Assembly (NCBI RefSeq): GCF_004366355.1
Contig: NZ_SODV01000002.1
Location: 1,838,768-1,902,767 of the forward strand
Origin: Dinghuibacter silviterrae
Lineage (GTDB): Bacteria; Bacteroidota; Bacteroidia; Chitinophagales; Chitinophagaceae
Length of the DNA: 64,000 nucleotides
Direction of reading: 5' to 3'
Part shown: one piece after another, positions 23,108 through 32,025 of the stretch
How positions within the stretch are numbered: the stretch's first letter is position 1
Layout of the letters: each line of letters begins with the position of its first letter
The notes under the pieces: generated by a model
What the model saw: only the letters and a program-made list of their open reading frames with translations
What the model was told of the DNA's origin: nothing
Databases searched by the model: none
Made by a program: the position numbers and the translations under genes

Positions 23108-23590
23108 ATGAGACTCAAAGACTTCCCCCTCAAGGAGGGCAACCACTTCGTGGCCATGGAATATTACGCGTTGATATTAAACCGCACGTTCCTTGTCTTA
23201 CTGACCAAGGACTACCTGGTCGGTATCAAGGTCCATGGATTGATCAGCGCGCCGGGTGGCAGCGATGAGCTGACAAAAGCCATTACCGCTTTGCTGGCGG
23301 TTCATGGGAATTTGACAGATCCTTCTTCCTACATAAAAACCAAATACCTGGATGCGATCAAAGAGGTTGATTTGCTGGACGGCAGTATCATAGCGAAAAA
23401 CAGGAGTAACTTCCTGATTCCACGTGGGGATGTAACCAATGCATGGTACAATCCCCGGCCAAAATGGGGGATGGGGCCTTATCCGCATGACGGGAGGGTA
23501 TATATTGAGACAGCGGGACGGAAAAAACGCGAGTTCATCATCCTGGGCAATCAGTCGGGTAAACGGATTGCGGAACGGATATACGTGTAA
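23108..23590 (+). CDS. hypothetical protein downstream of the attenuator, possible PH-like fold
   Basis: 160 residues from ATG 23108 (MRLKDFPLKEGNHFV). An in-frame ATG at 23075 would add 11 residues but sits two bases after a GC-rich hairpin. No signal peptide is present. The N-terminal part (MEYYALILNRTFLVLLTKDY) and the C-terminal part (NFLIPRGDVTNAWYN, then RVYIETAGRKKREFIILG) read as beta strands of the type seen in bacterial PH-like domains, with a helix between; this is inference, and I do not recognise a family. It is the only gene between the attenuator and the next promoter region, so it is the likely regulated target. Confidence 0.6.
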   Translation: MRLKDFPLKEGNHFVAMEYYALILNRTFLVLLTKDYLVGIKVHGLISAPGGSDELTKAITALLAVHGNLTDPSSYIKTKYLDAIKEVDLLDGSIIAKNRSNFLIPRGDVTNAWYNPRPKWGMGPYPHDGRVYIETAGRKKREFIILGNQSGKRIAERIYV

Positions 23591-23692
23591 AGACGTATTT
23601 TATTTCACCCCCATACACCGTAGGTGGTTTTTGACTAGATTTGGTGGCGCTCGGTAGGTATCCTTATTTCCTAACCTGTTTAACCCTTTCGG

Positions 23693-25414
23693 ATGAAAAA
23701 AATCTACCTATTGCTGGGGCTTGGCCTCAGTACCGGGCCGGGCCTTCATGCGCAATGGCAACTCACCGGCAATGCCATCAGTCCCGGCAATTTTATCGGG
23801 ACAACTAATTTCCAAAACCTTCTCCTGAAAGCCAACAACTTCAATGCGGGTCTGATCGATGTCTCCAACCAGAACACCTTCCTGGGGGAAGAATGCGGCG
23901 GATCACCGACAACGGCCGTACAAGGCGTAGCCATGGGTCGGTACGCGTTGTCGGGTAATTCCACGGGCCAGGGAAACGTGGGATTCGGCCGGTATGCGTT
24001 GGCCTTTAACACCACCGGGGCCTTCAACACCGCCGTGGGCCTGGAGGCTATGTATGGAGGCCAGGTCTCCAACAACAACGTGGCGGTGGGGCCGCTGGCG
24101 CTGTATCACGTAAACAACGGAGGGTATACCAGCCAAGGCATCGATAACTGTGCCATGGGGTCCAATGCCCTGCAGACGCTCACGGACGGCAACTGGAACG
24201 ACGCGTTCGGGGGGCGTGCGCTCTATACGAACTCGCTGGGTTATGCCAACGAGGCGCTCGGGCACGGCGCGCTCTACCTGTCAACCTCGTCGACAAACAT
24301 CGCGCTGGGGTTCGTTGCGATGGACTCCAACGCTGGAGGGTCGGATGACATCGTTGTCGGCTGTGAAGCGGGACAGAACAGTCATGGCGGCACGGATAAC
24401 ATCGCCTACGGGTTCGTTGCCATGAGGGCCAGCGCCTCCAATTTCAACATCGGTATTGGAAGCAATGCGTTGTACTATGCCGGCGGTCCGACCAATACGG
24501 CGATCGGTGCGTCAGCGTTGCAGAACAACAGCGGGGCGAGCACCTTCTACAATATCGCCATCGGCGAGATCGCCATGTATCAGAACACGACAGGCGGGTC
24601 GTGCACAACGTTTGGCCTGGAGGCCCTTGTCAACAACACGTCCGGACTCAACGATATCTCCTTTGGCGCATTTTCCCTGCCCGCAAACACCACGGGGGAA
24701 CTCGCCGTATCGGTGGGCACCGGCGCCACGGCGACAAGCAGTGGTTTTACAGAAGGCGTATCCCTTGGCTATGACGCCTCTTGTATGGCCAGCTACGAGG
24801 TCGTCGTCGGCAATTCGTCGATAACGAGTATCGGTGGCTATGCCAACTGGTCCAATTTTTCCGACGGGCGGTACAAGAAGAATGTCAAGGAGAATGTCCC
24901 GGGCCTGGCCTTTATCAGGCAATTGCGCCCGGTGACCTATAACCTGGATCTGACCGGGCTTGGCCGGGTGCTGACGTCGACGGTAGCACAGCCCACCGTC
25001 CTGTCGCCTGCGCGCCAGTTCGTGCCGGAGCCGGCGCCGGATCCCGCCCCCGTTGCCCTGAAGGAAAAGATCCGGTACACCGGGTTCGTTGCCCAAGAGG
25101 TGGATACGGCAGCCAAATCCCTTAGCTATAGTTTCGACGGGGTGGCGCACATGGGGACCACGCCTAGTCTGTACGGCCTGAATTACGGCGAGTTTGTAGT
25201 CCCGGTAACCGCCTCGGTCCAGGAGCTTAGCCGGATACACGATAGCCTTACACAGGTGTTGAGCGACCTCCAGGACGAGTTGTACAATGCCCACCTGCAA
25301 TTGAACCGGCTTGCACAGATGGCCGCCATGGGATCGAAAGAACCCAGGAGCGACGCCAAGCCGGCAGACAGCGCCATGCTCACCGGCCGCGAAAAAAAGG
25401 GCCGCATCCAATAA
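23693..25414 (+). CDS. tail-fibre-type surface protein with S74 chaperone domain
   Basis: 573 residues with a signal peptide (MKKIYLLLGLGLSTGPGLHAQ). After a shared N-terminal motif (QLTGNAISPGNFIGTTNFQN), residues 60-380 are a long array of short beta-helix repeats built around NTAxG/ALxxNTTG, as in YadA-like heads. Residues about 385-540 are a peptidase S74 intramolecular chaperone: FSDGRYKKNVKENVPG, then FIRQLRPVTYNLDL, with the putative self-cleavage Ser390. The last 50 residues are a helix and a charged tail with no type IX sorting domain, unlike the tandem paralogue 18 bases downstream. It is probably a trimeric surface fibre; how it reaches the surface without the sorting domain is unclear. 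Confidence 0.85.
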   Translation: MKKIYLLLGLGLSTGPGLHAQWQLTGNAISPGNFIGTTNFQNLLLKANNFNAGLIDVSNQNTFLGEECGGSPTTAVQGVAMGRYALSGNSTGQGNVGFGRYALAFNTTGAFNTAVGLEAMYGGQVSNNNVAVGPLALYHVNNGGYTSQGIDNCAMGSNALQTLTDGNWNDAFGGRALYTNSLGYANEALGHGALYLSTSSTNIALGFVAMDSNAGGSDDIVVGCEAGQNSHGGTDNIAYGFVAMRASASNFNIGIGSNALYYAGGPTNTAIGASALQNNSGASTFYNIAIGEIAMYQNTTGGSCTTFGLEALVNNTSGLNDISFGAFSLPANTTGELAVSVGTGATATSSGFTEGVSLGYDASCMASYEVVVGNSSITSIGGYANWSNFSDGRYKKNVKENVPGLAFIRQLRPVTYNLDLTGLGRVLTSTVAQPTVLSPARQFVPEPAPDPAPVALKEKIRYTGFVAQEVDTAAKSLSYSFDGVAHMGTTPSLYGLNYGEFVVPVTASVQELSRIHDSLTQVLSDLQDELYNAHLQLNRLAQMAAMGSKEPRSDAKPADSAMLTGREKKGRIQ

Positions 25415-25432
25415 CGATCAACCGAATTTTAT

Positions 25433-27289
25433 ATGAAAAAGCTATACATCTTTGTTGCCTATCTCCTGTGTTATGCCTCCGTACAAGCCCAGTGGTCCCT
25501 GACCGGGAACGCGATCAGCTCCGGGAATTTCCTGGGCACGACCAACGGCCAAAGCCTCGTTTTCGAGGCCGAGGGTATCGTCTCCGGGGAAATCGACGTT
25601 TCCTGGGACAATACGTTCTGGGGGCTGGGTTCCGGTGGAACCCTTGGTTCCGGGTCGATACAGAACTCGGCTTTCGGGTACTACGCCCTGACGCATAATG
25701 TCGGGGGACAGGGGAACACCGCCATCGGGTACTACTCCATGGCCCAGAACAGCAGCGGGAACTATAATGTGGGCGTGGGCCTGGAATCCCTGTACGACAA
25801 CACCACGGGGATAGGCAATTGCGCGGTCGGCCCGCTCGCGTTGTACTACAATACCACGGCCAGTGAAAACTCGGCCTTCGGGTCCAACGCGCTCCAGGAC
25901 AATACGACCGGTCAGTATAACAGCGGATTCGGAGCCCTCACCCTCTATAACAACTCTACCGGCTCGGAAAATACGGCCATGGGGTACCAGGCACTGTATA
26001 GCAATACGGCGAGCTTTAATACCGCCATCGGCTATCAGTCCATGATGAACAATACAACCGGCTATGGTAACGTAGCGACCGGTTATCAGTCCATGCTGGC
26101 CAATACGACCGGAAACAACAACGTGGCCATCGGGAACAACGCGCTGGCCCAAAATACGACGGGGATAGAAAACGTTGCCATAGGCTATTCTGCGGCCTAC
26201 GGCAACCAGGGCGGCGGGAATACGGCGATCGGCTATAGCGCACTCGCAGGGACCAATACAGCCAATGGCAATACCGCCGTGGGAGACCAGGCGATGACCT
26301 CCAATTCCTCCGGCTCTGGCAACGCCGCGTTAGGCTATGAGGCCATGTACGACAACTCCACGGGCAGCAACAATACGGCCCTGGGATACCAGGCCCTGTA
26401 TTATAATTCAACCGGGAGCGGCAACACGGCGATCGGGGACCAGGCAGGTCCCGGTTCCGGTGCCAACCTTTCCAATACCATCGCCATCGGGAACATGGCA
26501 ACCCCCACTGCCAGCAACGAAGCCATATTTGGCAATACAGCCACCACCACTATCGGCGGCTATGCCAACTGGACCAACTTCTCGGACGGCCGGTATAAAA
26601 AGAACATCCAGGAAGATGTACCGGGCCTGGAATTCATCAACCTTCTCCGCCCCGTCACCTATACCCTGGACGTCAACGGGATCAACAGTGTGCTTTATCC
26701 CAGCGGGGTCGATAACCGGATGCAGCAGGCAATGACCCAGAAAGCACAGGTCGTCTACTCGGGTTTCATCGCCCAGGAAGTGAGCGCTGCCGCACAAAAG
26801 GTCAACTATGACTTTAGCGGAGTGGTCAAACCCCAAGGCGGCAAAGACTTTTACGGTTTGCGCTATGACGACTTCGTACCGCCCCTGGTCAAATCGGTTC
26901 AACAGTTGAGCAAGGAGAACGACACCTTATCCAACGCCATCAGCAGCCTCCAAACCGAGGTCACCGCCATCCAGGCGCAGATCAATGAGCTGAAGGGGAA
27001 CAACACGCTTACCTTGACGGGTGACCGCCCCATCCTGAAGCAGAATGCGCCCAATCCTTTCATCACCACCACGACGATCCCCTATCACATCCCCGAAAAG
27101 TCCAACATCGTCCAGTTAAGCATCACCGATGCCAACGGCAACGTGCTGAAAACCGTACGGATCCAAAGCAAAGGGGATGGGCAGGAAATAATACCGGCGG
27201 CCGGTCTCGCCCCCGGGACTTATTTCTATACCCTAACCATCGATGGGAAGATCGTAGGCACAAAAAAGATGGTATTGCTGGCAAACTAG
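25433..27289 (+). CDS. tail-fibre-type S74 protein with T9SS sorting domain
   Basis: 618 residues with a signal peptide ending in VQAQ. The start of the mature protein (WSLTGNAISSGNFLGTTN) matches the upstream paralogue. Residues about 60-370 hold many short repeats (NTTG-N-T-A-I-G-Y-Q-A/S-L/M pattern) predicted to form a beta-helix. Residues 380-530 are the S74 chaperone (NFSDGRYKKNIQEDVPG; putative cleavage Ser384) with a coiled-coil after it (LSKENDTLSNAISSLQ). Unlike the paralogue, it ends with a T9SS type A sorting domain (LKQNAPNPFITTTTIPYHI ... LAPGTYFYTLTIDGKIVG). It lies 18 bases after the paralogue and is followed by a terminator, so the pair forms an operon made by tandem duplication. 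Confidence 0.88.
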   Translation: MKKLYIFVAYLLCYASVQAQWSLTGNAISSGNFLGTTNGQSLVFEAEGIVSGEIDVSWDNTFWGLGSGGTLGSGSIQNSAFGYYALTHNVGGQGNTAIGYYSMAQNSSGNYNVGVGLESLYDNTTGIGNCAVGPLALYYNTTASENSAFGSNALQDNTTGQYNSGFGALTLYNNSTGSENTAMGYQALYSNTASFNTAIGYQSMMNNTTGYGNVATGYQSMLANTTGNNNVAIGNNALAQNTTGIENVAIGYSAAYGNQGGGNTAIGYSALAGTNTANGNTAVGDQAMTSNSSGSGNAALGYEAMYDNSTGSNNTALGYQALYYNSTGSGNTAIGDQAGPGSGANLSNTIAIGNMATPTASNEAIFGNTATTTIGGYANWTNFSDGRYKKNIQEDVPGLEFINLLRPVTYTLDVNGINSVLYPSGVDNRMQQAMTQKAQVVYSGFIAQEVSAAAQKVNYDFSGVVKPQGGKDFYGLRYDDFVPPLVKSVQQLSKENDTLSNAISSLQTEVTAIQAQINELKGNNTLTLTGDRPILKQNAPNPFITTTTIPYHIPEKSNIVQLSITDANGNVLKTVRIQSKGDGQEIIPAAGLAPGTYFYTLTIDGKIVGTKKMVLLAN

Positions 27290-27313
27290 GTACAGACTTG
27301 GATATATCAATAC

Positions 27314-27339
27314 GCCCCACACCATGTGTGGGGCTTTTT
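27314..27339 (+). terminator. intrinsic terminator after the S74 pair
   Basis: Perfect 9-bp stem GCCCCACAC (27314-27322) / GTGTGGGGC (27326-27334) with a 3-base loop, followed by TTTTTC. It begins 25 bases after the S74 stop. An ATG inside the stem (27324) opens the frame of the next gene but cannot be its real start. Confidence 0.88.
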
Positions 27340-27383
27340 CTTACTCCGCGCGCAGATTCCGCTTATTTGCGTACCTTATAACC

Positions 27384-29462
27384 ATGTTTGCTCATCTCTC
27401 GAAATCACAAACCTCCCGCACCTCTTCCCGCGCCGCCGCGCACCGTCAGAATACTATGGCAGGCCCCGCTGCCGATCTTGGGAAATCTGTTATACAGCGG
27501 ATTGCTTTTAAAAACAACGACGGTTCCCAAACGATTGACGTCACCGAGAACGAGATCGTGGAATATCTCTACAAATGGATCATCAAAAAAATGAAAGACG
27601 ATGAGCTGACCACTCCTCCGCTATCCACCGATCTGCATCAAAAGCACCTCAACTGGAATGAGGTGTACCCCCAGGGGGGACAGGTCCGCCAGGTGAACAA
27701 TGCGTTTGACGCCTACAATGTGTTAAAGGAAGCCAAGATGAGCCCTGGTTATACTTTTGCTTTGGATCATGGCACCCCGCGCACGCAGAGCCAGTTCGCG
27801 TCGAGCACCCTTAGGAACACGGATCGAACGGACAGGGGCGCCATCGATGGTATGGTATATCCTTCGGGCAACCTGGGTAAAGACGTCAAAGGGGAAGGCG
27901 TCGCCTATAAGGAACTGTCCATGTCCTTTTCATCGCTGGCGGACAAACATGGTGGCGATACGGAAGTGGCAAAAGCGCATCTTTCGCTGATGAAGGGCAA
28001 CACGCCGGACGGTTATAGCGCCGATGAACTTAGCAAAATGCGTTATCACCTGGAAGTACTTCTGTTGGCCGAAGGTCGAAGAAGCGCGGGGATGTTTATG
28101 TTCGCGCCCATCGGGCTGCAGAACATTGCAGATGGAAAGGTAACGGCTCCGGAAGCTTTCGGAAAGGTGGAAAAGAAAAAAGTAGCAAAGAAAAAGAAAA
28201 AAGAGGACGACGACGATGATACGGAAATAGAGGAAGGGAAAGAAAAAAATGTGGTGACGGAAGAAGGGAATTTCCCTTCGGCCTGGGAAAAAAGCAAGAA
28301 GCCGCTGGAGGAAATCGAGAAGCACTTTGCAATGGGTCGAAGCATTACTACGCTTACAAAAACGGACCAAAGAAACGCTTTAGGCAAGATGCGGTTGCAT
28401 GTAAATCAATTCTTTAGTACAACCGACCATACCGATTTTACGAATGTTGACATTAGCGGCACCCCGGGGGCTGCATTTACGGATAAAGAGGGGGCCCTTT
28501 TGGCCATTGCCCATCTGATACGAGACACCTACTTTCCGACGATCCCGGCGTTTTACAGCGACCCGGCAAACGATACGGTAAAGCGAAAAGAGAACAGGGA
28601 AGCCCAGACGCACCTCCTCGGTCAGCACCAAATCCAACATGAGGTACACGGACTGACGGCTGATCTGCTGGACGCGGAGCAGAAGGAAGAATTTAAAGGG
28701 CAGCTTCGCGAGGCCAAAGACGATGCGCTTAAGCTTACGGATAAAGATCCACAAAAGCGTTTACTTTTTAAACAAAAGAAAAATATCCTGAGCAAGCTCA
28801 AGACAAAGGACATGGAGAAATTTTCGGACGACGACTCGGCCGATGAACACATGACAGAACTGCAAGAGGTGGTGGAAGAACGGAATAAGGGCAAAAGGGC
28901 TTCCGGCAAAGAAAAGAAGAAAATTAAAGTAAAAAGAGACCTAAAGCGCCGATTCAAGGAAACGGTAGACCGTGATGACGACCTAAGCGGCGAAGAATCG
29001 GCCAGCGAAGTCGAGAAGGGAGTAAACCGGGTCTTTGAAGAGCATAGGGAAACAAAAAAGCGGAAATCGGATCCATTCCAAAAGGGGGAGGAACTTGCAA
29101 ACGCCGGATCGGCAGATATTTCAGGCCTGGTGGGCTTTGTCGGCCAGGAACACCTTGTACAGGCAGGTTTCCAAAGCCGCGTGCGGGCATTGCAACACCA
29201 AGGGTACATCGCCGGTCTCAAAGGTGATGCCGGTTCGGGGCTCGGGGATCACCCGCATGCCATGGCAGCCTTTGAGCAAGGCCTTGCCATCCGTAATAAC
29301 GTCAAACAAATGGCGATCGAAGATAAGGGAAAAGGTACGCCAAGGTATGATCTGAATATCGCAGAACTGGTGGATCCCTCTGTTGCGAACGACTTTGGCG
29401 TTTACCAAAGCCTGACGACACTATACTGGAAGACATTTTACGAGCATACGGTAAATTTATAG
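27384..29462 (+). CDS. large charged protein of unknown function, possible exported effector
   Basis: 692 residues from ATG 27384, the first start after the terminator. No signal peptide or membrane helix. The N-terminus (SRAAAHRQNTMAGPAADLG then KSVIQRIAF) is a basic, disordered-looking lead ending in the V-x-Q-R type motif seen near the front of several Bacteroidota proteins linked to contractile injection or polymorphic-toxin cargo; that similarity is from memory and weak. Residues 60-260 are globular, residues about 255-300 are a run of Lys then Asp/Glu, 300-430 are globular, and 430-600 are highly charged helices. The last 85 residues (SGLVGFVGQEHLVQ ... YDLNIAELVDPSVANDF) are less charged. 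The gene stands alone between two surface-protein genes. No catalytic motif could be named. Confidence 0.6.
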   Translation: MFAHLSKSQTSRTSSRAAAHRQNTMAGPAADLGKSVIQRIAFKNNDGSQTIDVTENEIVEYLYKWIIKKMKDDELTTPPLSTDLHQKHLNWNEVYPQGGQVRQVNNAFDAYNVLKEAKMSPGYTFALDHGTPRTQSQFASSTLRNTDRTDRGAIDGMVYPSGNLGKDVKGEGVAYKELSMSFSSLADKHGGDTEVAKAHLSLMKGNTPDGYSADELSKMRYHLEVLLLAEGRRSAGMFMFAPIGLQNIADGKVTAPEAFGKVEKKKVAKKKKKEDDDDDTEIEEGKEKNVVTEEGNFPSAWEKSKKPLEEIEKHFAMGRSITTLTKTDQRNALGKMRLHVNQFFSTTDHTDFTNVDISGTPGAAFTDKEGALLAIAHLIRDTYFPTIPAFYSDPANDTVKRKENREAQTHLLGQHQIQHEVHGLTADLLDAEQKEEFKGQLREAKDDALKLTDKDPQKRLLFKQKKNILSKLKTKDMEKFSDDDSADEHMTELQEVVEERNKGKRASGKEKKKIKVKRDLKRRFKETVDRDDDLSGEESASEVEKGVNRVFEEHRETKKRKSDPFQKGEELANAGSADISGLVGFVGQEHLVQAGFQSRVRALQHQGYIAGLKGDAGSGLGDHPHAMAAFEQGLAIRNNVKQMAIEDKGKGTPRYDLNIAELVDPSVANDFGVYQSLTTLYWKTFYEHTVNL

Positions 29463-29559
29463 GAATCTTTAACAGGAGGACTCCTGCTACAGGTTAAACG
29501 GATAAACGCCACAGGCGTCTATATCCCCAAACCGTATATTTCACTATTTATCTACGACT

Positions 29560-30309
29560 ATGAAGAAGCATTTACTCGTTGCACTCCTGTGCTCCGCAGG
29601 CATGTTCCGTGCCTCTGCCCAAACACAAAAAGGGACCCTGTTCGTGGGTGCCTCCGTCGGTACCACGACTTATTCCCAGTCAACCAATGACTACAGCTAC
29701 CCGGATGGGGGGACGAAGGACGCGGTTACGCACGCGTACAGCCTGAGCATGACGCCCCAGGTCGGTGTGTTTGTCACCAACCACCTGGTCCTGGCCGGTA
29801 ACCTCGGGGTGAGCTACACGCACAACCGGACCACCGCGAACAATACGGAGACCAGCCCCTCTTCGTCAATCACCACCACGAACAGCACGACGGTGGACCT
29901 GGGCCCCATGCTTCGCTATTATTTCTATGAGAGCAGGCCCCTGCGCACGATGCTTTACCTGCAGGCACAGGGCACCGTAGGGATCGGTGCAGGGAATACC
30001 ACCGGGTCCGGCGGTTCCCCCACCAGCACCTATACGTCCAGCGGGACGACCAGCGGCATCGTAACCTGGACCGGGGGCGGGTACCTCGGGGTCACGCACT
30101 GGATCCGTCCCGATATCGGCATCGATTTCGGTCTGGGATACCTGCACAGCTATGAGCACAGCGACGTCACCAACAGCACGGTGACGACAAATTCCACCAC
30201 CGGAGGCCAGACGACCAAGCCCAACAATTATACCCTGGGCACCAATACGGATGGGTTCACCGCTCTGGTAGCGTTTCACTGGTATCTGCGGCCTCACGGG
30301 AAGGCATAA
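29560..30309 (+). CDS. outer-membrane beta-barrel protein
   Basis: 249 residues with a signal peptide (MKKHLLVALLCSAGMFRASAQ). The mature part alternates hydrophobic and polar residues in strands typical of an 8-stranded outer-membrane beta-barrel (TLFVGASVGTTTYSQ; VDLGPMLRYYFYES; DIGIDFGLGYLHSYEHSDV) and ends with a strand finishing in FHWYLRPHGKA. Extracellular loops are rich in Ser, Thr, Gly and Asn. Function is not indicated by sequence; such barrels are common porin-like or structural proteins. The stop is immediately followed by the stop of the convergent methyltransferase. Confidence 0.8.
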   Translation: MKKHLLVALLCSAGMFRASAQTQKGTLFVGASVGTTTYSQSTNDYSYPDGGTKDAVTHAYSLSMTPQVGVFVTNHLVLAGNLGVSYTHNRTTANNTETSPSSSITTTNSTTVDLGPMLRYYFYESRPLRTMLYLQAQGTVGIGAGNTTGSGGSPTSTYTSSGTTSGIVTWTGGGYLGVTHWIRPDIGIDFGLGYLHSYEHSDVTNSTVTTNSTTGGQTTKPNNYTLGTNTDGFTALVAFHWYLRPHGKA

Positions 30310-30873
30310 CTATTTTTTCACCGCGATAACAACCCCCGTCGCCCACAACTGATTTGTCAGCAAAAGGTCCTCCCTTGCTTCTAAAAAGGCCACCAGACCG
30401 GTGGCCTTTTCTTCATGCCCCTCCGGCCAGTTGGGCTGTGGCAGCATATCGTCGATGATATAGAATCCACCTTTGTTAAGCATCGCCAGCGCCTTGTCTA
30501 AAAGGAGGTATTTCCCGTGCCAGGTGTCGGCAAAAATATAATCGAACCTTTGGTGCGCGTTTTCTTCGATCCACGCGCCGCCGTCGGTCAACACAAGCTG
30601 CAAACGGGGGTCCGACCCCAGCGCTTCCCGGGCGATGTCCAGAAAAACGGCGTCGTTGTCGATGGAGATCAGTGTGGATGGCGGGTCCATGCCATCCAGG
30701 ATCCACGAGGTCGAAAGCCCGGTGCCGGTGCCAAGTTCAAGAAACTTGCCCGAGGGCTTGGATACGGCAAGGGTCCGGAGTAATGAACACGTCAGGGCGT
30801 CAGAGGCCATGGTGAACCCGGATTCCAGGGTCTTGTCAAGAATGCGTTGATACGCGGAGGGGAAGGGTTGCAT
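30310..30873 (-). CDS. class I SAM-dependent O-methyltransferase-like protein
   Basis: 187 residues. Motif I FLELGTGTGLSTSWI (about residue 44) binds S-adenosylmethionine, TLISIDNDAVFLDIA holds the acidic residue at the end of strand 2, and RFDYIFADTW and GGFYIIDDMLPQPNW are motifs IV and V of the catechol/O-methyltransferase group. Cytoplasmic. It starts seven bases after the secreted protein gene at 30880, so the two are probably co-transcribed. The substrate is unknown. Confidence 0.85.
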   Translation of the reverse strand: MQPFPSAYQRILDKTLESGFTMASDALTCSLLRTLAVSKPSGKFLELGTGTGLSTSWILDGMDPPSTLISIDNDAVFLDIAREALGSDPRLQLVLTDGGAWIEENAHQRFDYIFADTWHGKYLLLDKALAMLNKGGFYIIDDMLPQPNWPEGHEEKATGLVAFLEAREDLLLTNQLWATGVVIAVKK

Positions 30874-30879
30874 TTGGAT

Positions 30880-31950
30880 TCAATATACGATCTGTCCTGT
30901 ATCCATATCGATAAAACAAGTCTTCCCCTTCATCCCCGCCAGTTTTTTTTCCCGGTATGTTTGCAACCCCCTTTCCGCAGTGGAGGGCAGCGCAGGCTTC
31001 GAGGGCATTGGGGCCATGTCCACAGGGTCGGGGTACTGTGGATCCAACGCCTGGAAAGCATCAAAAGGAGGCAACGGCTCCGGTAAGAGGGCCGACAGGG
31101 AAGAGGGAACATAAAAAGAGAAGGTTCCATTTGTTTTGACCAGAGGAAGAAGATATTGGTCGAAAAGATTGTAATACAGCAGACCGTTATAACAAACCGC
31201 GTAGATTCCTTTAAAATGACGCTCCGCCACAGGCATGGGGTAGCCAAAGAAATAGCTGCTGTCAGGGGTCATCGTCAAAGGGTAGTCGCCGGTGTCCAGC
31301 AAATTGCTCCGGAAATTACTCCAGGTCTGGTAGACGCCGGCGGACGGGAAACCGGTTGCAGCCATCACGGGGTAGCGCAACCAACTACGGGTGATCGGCG
31401 CATAAACCGTACTTCGCGCGTAATAGTATCGCGGCATTCCGGCCAGGCCGTCGCCGGCGATCCGCTGGAGGAGGGCATTCAGCGCTCTTTCCGAGGCCCT
31501 GGTGACAAGGATTTTGTACCCGCTTCGGCCATCGGCCAGGAAATGGCTGTCGATGGAGGCCACTTTTCTAAACCCGGAGTCGCCTGAGGGCAGGAATGCA
31601 TCGGCTATGAGGTCGATTTCAAAAGGTGCATTGACTATGGCAAACCGGTTTATAGAAACATAAAGTGTTCCTTCCCTGTGAGGAACGGCTGCGGCTGCGC
31701 TGTCCATGTACGCTTCAACGACCCGCGGGAGCGGTTGGTCAAACTTGAATATGTATTGATCCACGAAGCCGAAGGTACCGGGGTGCGCCGTGTCGAATCG
31801 CTTGTCGATGACGACCACCTTGTCGAAGGGCAAAGCGGAAACACCTTTTAATTTGGGGGGCGGGGTCAGATGAATGACGACGGGCACTTTTTGCGCGGCG
31901 CTAAAGCCAGCCGGTCCGGCAAGCAAAAGAAAGAAAAGAAGGGGTTTCAT
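30880..31950 (-). CDS. secreted hypothetical protein
   Basis: 356 residues with a signal peptide (MKPLLFFLLLAGPAGFSAAQ). The first part (HLTPPPKLKGVSALPFDKVV, VIDKRFDTAHPGTFGFVDQY) and middle part read as alternating strands and helices without a recognised motif. A segment about residue 250 (AVCYNGLLYYNLFDQYLLPL) may be a hydrophobic core helix. A Pro-rich stretch near residue 300 precedes a basic C-terminal helix. I do not recognise the family. It is the first gene of a likely two-gene unit with the methyltransferase and is probably periplasmic. Confidence 0.65.
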   Translation of the reverse strand: MKPLLFFLLLAGPAGFSAAQKVPVVIHLTPPPKLKGVSALPFDKVVVIDKRFDTAHPGTFGFVDQYIFKFDQPLPRVVEAYMDSAAAAVPHREGTLYVSINRFAIVNAPFEIDLIADAFLPSGDSGFRKVASIDSHFLADGRSGYKILVTRASERALNALLQRIAGDGLAGMPRYYYARSTVYAPITRSWLRYPVMAATGFPSAGVYQTWSNFRSNLLDTGDYPLTMTPDSSYFFGYPMPVAERHFKGIYAVCYNGLLYYNLFDQYLLPLVKTNGTFSFYVPSSLSALLPEPLPPFDAFQALDPQYPDPVDMAPMPSKPALPSTAERGLQTYREKKLAGMKGKTCFIDMDTGQIVY

Positions 31951-32025
31951 GTGGCCGTAGTTCCCTTTAAATTAGTGGTAATCATTGTTAAAAGCAACAC
32001 AAAACCCCTTCCGGACAAGATAGGT

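Noticed and set aside
25640-26560. Regular short repeats that could be mistaken for a CRISPR array
   Set aside because: The repeats keep one reading frame, encode the NTTG-type beta-helix units and have no constant repeat with unrelated spacers. No cas genes are nearby.
27324-27383. Upstream start of the large charged protein
   Set aside because: The ATG lies inside the stem of the terminator for the S74 pair, so it cannot begin a message for this gene.
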